From Salinilacustrithrix sp034522155 (GTDB lineage: Bacteria; Actinomycetota; Acidimicrobiia; Acidimicrobiales; Salinilacustritrichaceae), in contig JAXHLP010000006.1 in assembly GCA_034522155.1 (NCBI GenBank), positions 186,001 through 250,000 of the forward strand: DNA of 64,000 bases, in the 5' to 3' direction. The notes below the pieces were generated by a model that saw only the letters and a list, made by a program, of their open reading frames with translations, did no database searches and was not told where the DNA came from. Positions within the stretch are counted from its first letter, which is position 1; each line of letters begins with the position of its first letter. The translations under genes and the position numbers were made by a program. Below, one piece after another: positions 60,301-64,000 of the stretch.

Positions 60301-60896
60301 CGTCCCTGGCGCTGTCGGTGCAGCTCGGCGACACGGTGATGGGGGAGGAGGTCCTGTCGACCCTCGGCGGGCATGGCGGTGACGACGTCGTCGGCGCACC
60401 CGATCAGATGGTGGCCGTCGCCCTCCACTGCCTGCAGTGCGGTGATCGCGACGGTGCCCGCCGGGCCATCGAACAGGTCGACGAAGCCCGTGGTCTGGTG
60501 GCGGCGGGCCGGAGCTTGGTCGCGGCCGCCAGTGGCGACGTGCCGGGGACCTTCGACGCCGCCGACGAGGTCGCCGACCTGCCCCACACCTACCTCGACG
60601 TGGTGTTCGCCGAGGTCGGCCGGGCCGTGGCCCTGGTCACCGACGACCGACCCGACGAGGCCCGGGCCGTGCTGGCCCGGACCCTCGAGGTCGTCGACGC
60701 CACCGGCGATCAACTGGCGCAGGCGTTGGTCCGGCTGGCCGACGCCGCAGTCGCCGAGGTCGCCGGCCGTACCGATGCGGCGACGGTTCGGCGCGTGGCC
60801 GAGCACCGGCTCGCCGACCTGCGGATCGACGCCGCCGGCTGGCGCTCGTTGCTCGCCGATTCGCTCGGCGTGTCGCTCAGCTCGGCTGCTTCGTGA
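57372..60896 (+). CDS. Adenylate/guanylate cyclase fused to AAA ATPase and TPR repeats
   Basis: The 1174-aa protein begins with a zinc ribbon (Cys6, 9, 20 and 23: VVCPQC, FCPSCG). A class III cyclase domain spans about residues 36-205, with the metal Asp in VLFADLVGFTSLSEH, the second Asp in KVVGDAIVALFG and the transition-state Asn/Arg in GDVVNTASRL. Next come an ATPase with Walker A GEAGMGKSRL near 255 and Walker B VMVVLSDLHWADQ near 383, and a long TPR-like helical region to the end. It should sense an unknown signal and make a cyclic nucleotide. Its last 20 bp overlap the convergent peroxiredoxin gene. Confidence 0.9.
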   Translation: MDPVVCPQCRTDVPSEARFCPSCGHELVVVGDQRRIATVLFADLVGFTSLSEHLDPEQVKALVDRCFERLAADIESFGGRVDKVVGDAIVALFGAPIAHEDDAERAVRAGLRMQQTIGAVAGEVDHPVQIRVGVNTGEVLVGAVRAGREYTAMGDVVNTASRLQAAAEPGTVLVGPTTHATTRSVVAYDSIDPVHAKGKELPVEAWVAREAIVPPGHRPRRVHVPIVGRDTELSLLTSVSATAIDRSRAALLIVHGEAGMGKSRLAEEAFRFAEHDLGALVLEGRCVPYGEANVWWPVADAIRSAAGVDSSTPTPEVDDKLRRISSRALHESNRIDELDRVVTGLHHLLGNESSLRGIDVARARDEAIRSVVALAEGYTHRQPVMVVLSDLHWADQEVLDLVDTLLARLARRPFVLLATARRALGERWNPSPEAANSVVLHLDPLDAEASRRLLHMLTEGEMHPSLAAMLVDRAGGNPFYLEELVALVGEAGVGTVDQLLATEAGELPDTLRGLVAARLDALPPTDRTVLDDAAVLGRRSKIAALATMADVKRGIDAETARAHIENLAAREFLVLDGDTYAFRSEVIREVAYSTLTKADRARAHAGIAHWIEENEDSSHEHTVDQIANHYAAAAELVADVGRISSVPDDVADRAVTWLTRAARRADGDFIPAATAALAGRALDLLPDDDPRRGELLRLRADARVDRYELDGAEDDALAALELASAAGDQIAVARVQLVLGEVQQHRGDAEGSVAVLDDARRRFHDAGDSAGEAVALRQIGMTKIFAGDFPGADAALLDALARFEELGDARNRAWAHQNLSWSAYVSGRVDEAEERVVEAMQTFQELGDPGGLTWSRGLLAWVRFHQGHNEEALELASAVGADARERGELWGEAMMVVLTGAISLWAGRTDEAVATLRRAAGLFERIDDQFGAIQARCGLARALVMTGAIDRGLDELRDLRASHPETADQVLGFERITSLALSVQLGDTVMGEEVLSTLGGHGGDDVVGAPDQMVAVALHCLQCGDRDGARRAIEQVDEARGLVAAGRSLVAAASGDVPGTFDAADEVADLPHTYLDVVFAEVGRAVALVTDDRPDEARAVLARTLEVVDATGDQLAQALVRLADAAVAEVAGRTDAATVRRVAEHRLADLRIDAAGWRSLLADSLGVSLSSAAS

Positions 60897-61518
60897 CCCG
60901 CAGGTAGGGCTTCTTGGCGTCGTAGTCGCCGAACTTCGCCTTGGCGTCCTCGTCGGAGACGGCCGGCGCGATGATCACGTCCTCGCCGTGCTTCCAGTCG
61001 GCAGGGGTGGCCACCGAGTGGTTGGCCGTGAGCTGCAGGCTGTCGATGACACGGAGCAGCTCGTCGAAGTTGCGCCCGGTGGAGGCGGGGTAGGTGAGGG
61101 TGAGCTTCACCGTGTTGTCCGGGGCGATGACGTAGACCGACCGTACGGTGAGCACCTCGGGCAGCGTGCTGCCGGCGCCGCCCGGGAGCATGTCGTAGGC
61201 CTCGGCGATCTTGTGGTCGGTGTCGGCGATGAGCGGGAAGTTGAGCTCGTTGCCGGTGACATCGGCGATGTCGCCCTTCCAGCCCTCGTGGTCGGACAGT
61301 GGGTCGACCGACAGGCCCATGACCTTGACGTCGCGCTTGTCGAACTCGGGCTTGAGTCCGGCGACCCGACCGAGCTCGGTGGTGCACACCGGCGTGAAGT
61401 CCTTGGGATGGGAGAACAGGACGGCCCACGAGTCGCCCTTCCACTCGTGGAAGTTGATCGTGCCGTCGGTGGTCTCGGCGGTGAAGTCGGGCGCGACGTC
61501 TCCGAGTCGGATTGCCAT
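60877..61518 (-). CDS. 1-Cys peroxiredoxin (PRDX6 type)
   Basis: The 213-aa product has the peroxidatic Cys in HPKDFTPVCTTELGRV (about residue 45), WAVLFSH, LSVDPLSDHEGWKGDI and the long C-terminal extension of the PRDX6/1-Cys group (ADWKHGEDVIIAPAVSDEDAKAKFG, KPYLRVTKQPS). No resolving Cys is visible. It reduces H2O2 and alkyl hydroperoxides in the cytosol. AGGGGGAT before ATG 61518 is a clear ribosome-binding site, so this gene has a leader, unlike most neighbours. Confidence 0.95.
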   Translation of the reverse strand: MAIRLGDVAPDFTAETTDGTINFHEWKGDSWAVLFSHPKDFTPVCTTELGRVAGLKPEFDKRDVKVMGLSVDPLSDHEGWKGDIADVTGNELNFPLIADTDHKIAEAYDMLPGGAGSTLPEVLTVRSVYVIAPDNTVKLTLTYPASTGRNFDELLRVIDSLQLTANHSVATPADWKHGEDVIIAPAVSDEDAKAKFGDYDAKKPYLRVTKQPS

Positions 61519-61635
61519 GGGGATCCCCCTGGATCGGTGTGGTGGATGGGAACGGGCGCCACCCTAGCCAGCACACGATGAATCCCGACCCGCGAGGTCA
61601 AGAATTCGGCATGATCCGCGGTGACCAGTGACACA

Positions 61636-61664
61636 TGGCATGCCAAGCAAATGCTTGATACAGT
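61636..61664 (+). promoter_or_regulatory. Promoter and palindromes upstream of the HBHA-like gene
   Basis: In an AT-richer stretch are two adjoining palindromes, TGGCATGCCA (61636-61645) and CAAGCAAATGCTTG (61644-61657), followed by TGATACAGT (61656-61664), an extended -10 box. The AGCAAA motif recurs at 61666-61671. They are candidate sites for the nearby XRE regulator. AAGGAG at 61694-61699 is the ribosome-binding site. Confidence 0.45.
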
Positions 61665-61708
61665 TAGCAAACACAACGCACATCCGCCCCCCCAAGGAGC
61701 ATCCCCAC

Positions 61709-62104
61709 ATGACCAAGGTCATCGACACCGTCACCGAGTACGAAACCAAGGCGCTCGACGCGGTCTCAAAGGTGCAGGACGAGGTCCTCAGCTACCTCAA
61801 GCAGGTCGTCGACTTCGTCGACGGTCGCATCTCCGAGATCGACCTCCCCTTCGATTTCCCCGAGATCGAGGCCCTCGACGAGGTCCCCACCCTGCAGGAG
61901 ATCGTCGACACCCAGTTCGCCTTCTCCAAGAAGATCCTGGCCAACCAGGAGAAGTTCGCCAAGAACATCGTCAAGACCGTCAAGCCGATCACCCCGGAGC
62001 CGGTCAAGGCGAGCACGGCCACCAAGTCGACGAGCAAGTCGACCAAGGCGACCAAGTCGACCGCCAAGTCGACCGCCAAGTCGTCGAGCACGTCGGCGGC
62101 CTGA
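61709..62104 (+). CDS. HBHA-like / phasin-like coiled-coil protein with Lys-rich tail
   Basis: The 131-aa protein has an amphipathic helical first half (VIDTVTEYETKALDAVSKVQDEVLSYLKQVVDFVDGRI), an acidic middle (LDEVPTLQEIVDTQFAFSKKIL) and a tail of repeated KST/KAT units. The design is that of mycobacterial heparin-binding hemagglutinin (Rv0475), and the neighbour at 62185 resembles Rv0474, the gene next to hbhA in mycobacteria. Role could be surface adhesion or lipid-inclusion binding. ATG 61709 is chosen for the AAGGAG 9 nt upstream. Local base composition before it is unusually AT-rich, suggesting strong expression. Confidence 0.75.
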   Translation: MTKVIDTVTEYETKALDAVSKVQDEVLSYLKQVVDFVDGRISEIDLPFDFPEIEALDEVPTLQEIVDTQFAFSKKILANQEKFAKNIVKTVKPITPEPVKASTATKSTSKSTKATKSTAKSTAKSSSTSAA

Positions 62105-62140
62105 GTCAGCCTCTGAACTGACCTCCCCCGGTCGTCGGAA

Positions 62141-62166
62141 CGGGCGGTGCCTCCGGGCGCCGCCCG
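62141..62166. terminator. GC-rich hairpin between convergent HBHA-like and XRE genes
   Basis: CGGGCGG (62141-62147) pairs with CCGCCCG (62160-62166), with possible GCC/GGC extension inside. It may serve both genes. Confidence 0.55.
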
Positions 62167-62184
62167 CTCCGCGCGTGCGGGCCG

Positions 62185-62580
62185 CTACGACGCCTCGTCC
62201 TCGACCTCGTCGACGACGACGTTGGCCGCGACGTAGCTGCGGTACACCGCGAGGATCGCGGCCTTCTGCTCGTCGTTGAGGAGCTGGTCGTTGCGGACCG
62301 CGTCCTCGACGCTCGGGCCGGCGCTGGGGTCGGGGTCGCCTTCGAGCAGGCCGGCCTGCACCAGCAACGACTCGGCCGACACGTTGAGCGCGGTGGCGAT
62401 GGCCTTGAGCACCCGCACCGACGGGGTGTGCAGGCCGCGCTCGATCTGGCTCAGGTACGGGTTGGAGACGTTGGCCTTCTCGGCCAGGTCGCGCAGGGAG
62501 TACTCGGCGGCCTTGCGCCGGTCGCGGATGAAGGTGCCCAGCGTCTCGAGCTGCTTGCGTGCGGCCTCGTCGAGATCCAT
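62185..62580 (-). CDS. XRE family regulator (Rv0474-like)
   Basis: The 131-aa product has a lambda-repressor-type HTH at about residues 15-70: GTFIRDRRKAAEYSLRDLAEKANVSNPYLSQIERGLHTPSVRVLKAIATALNVSAESLLVQAGLL. This pattern and the C-terminal NDEQKAAILAVYRSYV are those of mycobacterial Rv0474, encoded beside hbhA. It may control the HBHA-like gene; the palindromes at 61636-61657 are candidate sites. TATCCT lies 9 nt before the ATG at 62580. Confidence 0.9.
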   Translation of the reverse strand: MDLDEAARKQLETLGTFIRDRRKAAEYSLRDLAEKANVSNPYLSQIERGLHTPSVRVLKAIATALNVSAESLLVQAGLLEGDPDPSAGPSVEDAVRNDQLLNDEQKAAILAVYRSYVAANVVVDEVEDEAS

Positions 62581-62613
62581 GAACCGTTCAGGATACCGGC
62601 CGGTCAGCTCGGG

Positions 62614-63562
62614 TCAGTGAGCGGGCTGGCCTTCTGACGATCCGAACGGCAGGCGGGAGACGATGCCCACGACCAGCGCGCCGACGACGATGCCGAGGGC
62701 TGCGGACGCTGCGGTGTCGACGAGCCACTCGAGCACCCCGCTGATCGCGCCGGTGTCGTGGACGAGCTCCTCGAGGTCGTGGACCAGGTCGTCGGGCGTG
62801 TGCCAGCCCAGCTCGTCGGTGCCGACGAGGAGGATGTGGCCGCCGACCCAGAGCATCGCCGCGGTGCCGACGACGGACAGGCCGGTGAGCAGCTTCGGCA
62901 TCCCCGACACGAGCAGGCGCCCAGCGCGCCGAGCCGAGGGCGAGTCGCGGGTGGTCATCGCCAGGCCGACGTCGTCCATCTTGACGATGGCCGCGACCAC
63001 CCCGTACACGACGACGGTGATGAGCACCGCCACGACGACGAGGATGGCCGGCGGCTGCCGCCAACGGTTCTTCGATCACCTCCTTGAGGGAGATGACCAT
63101 GATCTCGGTGGAGAGGATGAAGTCGGTGCGGATCGCGCCGGACACCGTGGCCTTCTCGGCCTCGGGCCCCTTCATCGGCGCCGGCACGTCGTGGTCGTGG
63201 TCGTCGCCGGCGATGGCGTGGATCACCTTGTGGGCGCCCTCGTAGCAGAGGAACACGCCGCCGCACATGAGGATGATCTCGACGAGGGTCGGGGCGATCT
63301 CGCTGAGCAGCAGCGCCGCCGGGAGGATGAAGAGGAGCTTGTTGCGCAGCGATCCGGTGGCGATCCGGCGGATGATCGGCAGCTCGCGCCGCGCGGCGAG
63401 GCCCTGTACGTAGGTCGGCGTCACGGCGGCGTCGTCGACGACGACGCCAGCCGCCTTCACGCTCGCCCGGCCCGCCGCCACGCCCACGTCGTCGACCGAT
63501 GCCGCGGCCAACTTGGCCAGCGCCGCCACGTCATCCAACAGCCCAACGAGGCCGCCAGCCAT
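62614..63562 (-). pseudogene. DUF808 (YedI-like) membrane protein gene with a frameshift
   Basis: From ATG 63562 the product starts MAGGLVGLLDDVAALAKLAAASVDDVG, the DUF808 signature, and runs through ELPIIRRIATGSLRNKLLFILPAALLL and FILSTEIMVISLKEVIEEPLAA. At about 63047-63053 (GGCC/GG run) the frame breaks; one base fewer gives AILVVVAVLITVVVYGVVAAIVKMDD and a normal C-terminus ending at 62614. So one extra base splits the gene, either a real mutation or a sequencing error. The family is an inner-membrane protein of unknown role. An alternate start at 63601 is less likely. Confidence 0.82.
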
Positions 63563-63632
63563 GTTCTCGACCTCTGTGTCTCTCGGCGAACGGTCGTCCA
63601 ACGCTACCCGGCTGCGCTCACCCGGTCTGCGC

Positions 63633-64000
63633 TCAGGAACGTCGCTTGGTTCTCGCGGTGGGTGTCGCGGCGGCCGGGTCCTCAGGCCAGGGGTGCTTGG
63701 GGTAGCGACCCCGCATGTCGGCGCGGACGTCGGCGTAGGCGCCCGTCCAGAAGCTGGCCAGGTCCTGGGTGACCTGGAGCGGGCGCCCGGCGGGGGAGAG
63801 GAGATGGAGCACCACGGGGACCCGGCCGTCCGCGACCGTCGGTGTCTCGGAGGACCCGAACAGCTCCTGCAGCTTGGCCGCGAGCACCGGCGGGTCGGCC
63901 GAGTAGTCGACGCGGTGGCGATTGCCGCTGGGGACGGTGAGGCGCTCTGGCGCCAGCCGGTCGATGTCGCTGCGCTGCGCCCAGTCGAGGCCGTGGAGCA
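63633..64000 (-). CDS. hrpB: ATP-dependent helicase HrpB, C-terminal part
   Basis: The frame is open to the window edge and ends at 63633. It reads LHGLDWAQRSDIDRLAP, VPSGNRHRVDYSADPPVLAAKLQELFG, VVLHLLSPAGRPLQVTQDLASFW, and ADMRGRYPKHPWPEDP, a C-terminal block that is diagnostic of HrpB (DEAH-box RNA helicase-like). The motor domains lie beyond the window. The basic end (TPTARTKRRS) is usual. Its function is not settled; links to cell-wall or mRNA biology have been reported for relatives. Confidence 0.95.
   Translation of the reverse strand, partial: LHGLDWAQRSDIDRLAPERLTVPSGNRHRVDYSADPPVLAAKLQELFGSSETPTVADGRVPVVLHLLSPAGRPLQVTQDLASFWTGAYADVRADMRGRYPKHPWPEDPAAATPTARTKRRS

Noticed and set aside
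62020..62100. AAGTCGACC-type tandem repeats
   Set aside because: They encode the repeated KST/KAT units of the HBHA-like tail and are not an independent repeat.

Overview
The window is a high-GC (about 70% by eye, not computed) stretch of an actinobacterial chromosome. A free-living member of the class Acidimicrobiia or a near relative fits best. The pointers are F420-type oxidoreductases (LLM family and PPOX family), an IlvX-like ThDP enzyme, a MenJ-like reductase, a single-chain long-chain acyl-CoA carboxylase, an HBHA-like protein beside an Rv0474-like regulator, a DtxR/IdeR-type regulator and PAC2 and DUF971 proteins. The taxonomic call is an inference. No rRNA, tRNA, CRISPR array, phage or intact transposon was seen.

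Layout. 1-4.9 kb: the end of an acyl-CoA synthetase, then a tight five-gene operon ending in lutABC (lactate oxidation). 5-11.6 kb: a CoA-disulfide reductase/NADH oxidase type flavoprotein and a nitrogen-signalling block, glnB - acyl-ACP desaturase - 5'-truncated amt - glnD - Nudix. 11.6-20.4 kb: PAC2 protein, a CBS-citrate synthase fusion, GNAT, a membrane protein, a TetR/methyltransferase divergent pair, a crotonase, an ICL/PEP-mutase family protein and a MenJ-like reductase. 20.4-27 kb: the single-chain acyl-CoA carboxylase, a lytic transglycosylase lipoprotein, a hot-dog protein, TesB and a methyltransferase. 27-34.4 kb: a seven-gene minus-strand operon (small protein, hemE, hemY, lnt, GT4, methyltransferase, alpha/alpha-toroid protein). 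34.4-44.6 kb: oligopeptidase B, a HelD-type ATPase, an FAD oxidoreductase, a DtxR regulator, threonine dehydratase, IlvX and an LLM oxidoreductase.

44.6-51.7 kb is the most disturbed part. It holds a repeat-rich scar, a decayed sulfatase, one copy of a 139-bp dispersed repeat, a P450/NTF2 pair, a BTAD-AAA-TPR regulator, a decayed metallo-beta-lactamase-fold gene and a frameshifted tetR. 51.7-64 kb: SDR, phosphoenolpyruvate carboxylase, DUF971 and PPOX genes, an ABC ATPase without a permease, the second (inverted) copy of the 139-bp repeat, a cyclase-AAA-TPR protein, a 1-Cys peroxiredoxin, the HBHA-like/XRE pair, a frameshifted DUF808 gene and the C-terminus of HrpB.

Three signals cut across genes. 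First, many genes carry a TANNNT -10 box 6-8 nt before the start codon, so their mRNAs are probably leaderless; this was also used to choose starts. Second, a 56-bp repeat (82% identical, no gaps) lies immediately upstream of the -10 boxes of both the flavoprotein gene and glnD. Third, a 139-bp hairpin-containing repeat occurs as an inverted pair at 45.6 and 57.3 kb. Together with the amt truncation caused or accompanied by a desaturase module, an Lnt whose catalytic Cys is Ser, and the CBS-citrate synthase fusion, these are the main points for follow-up.
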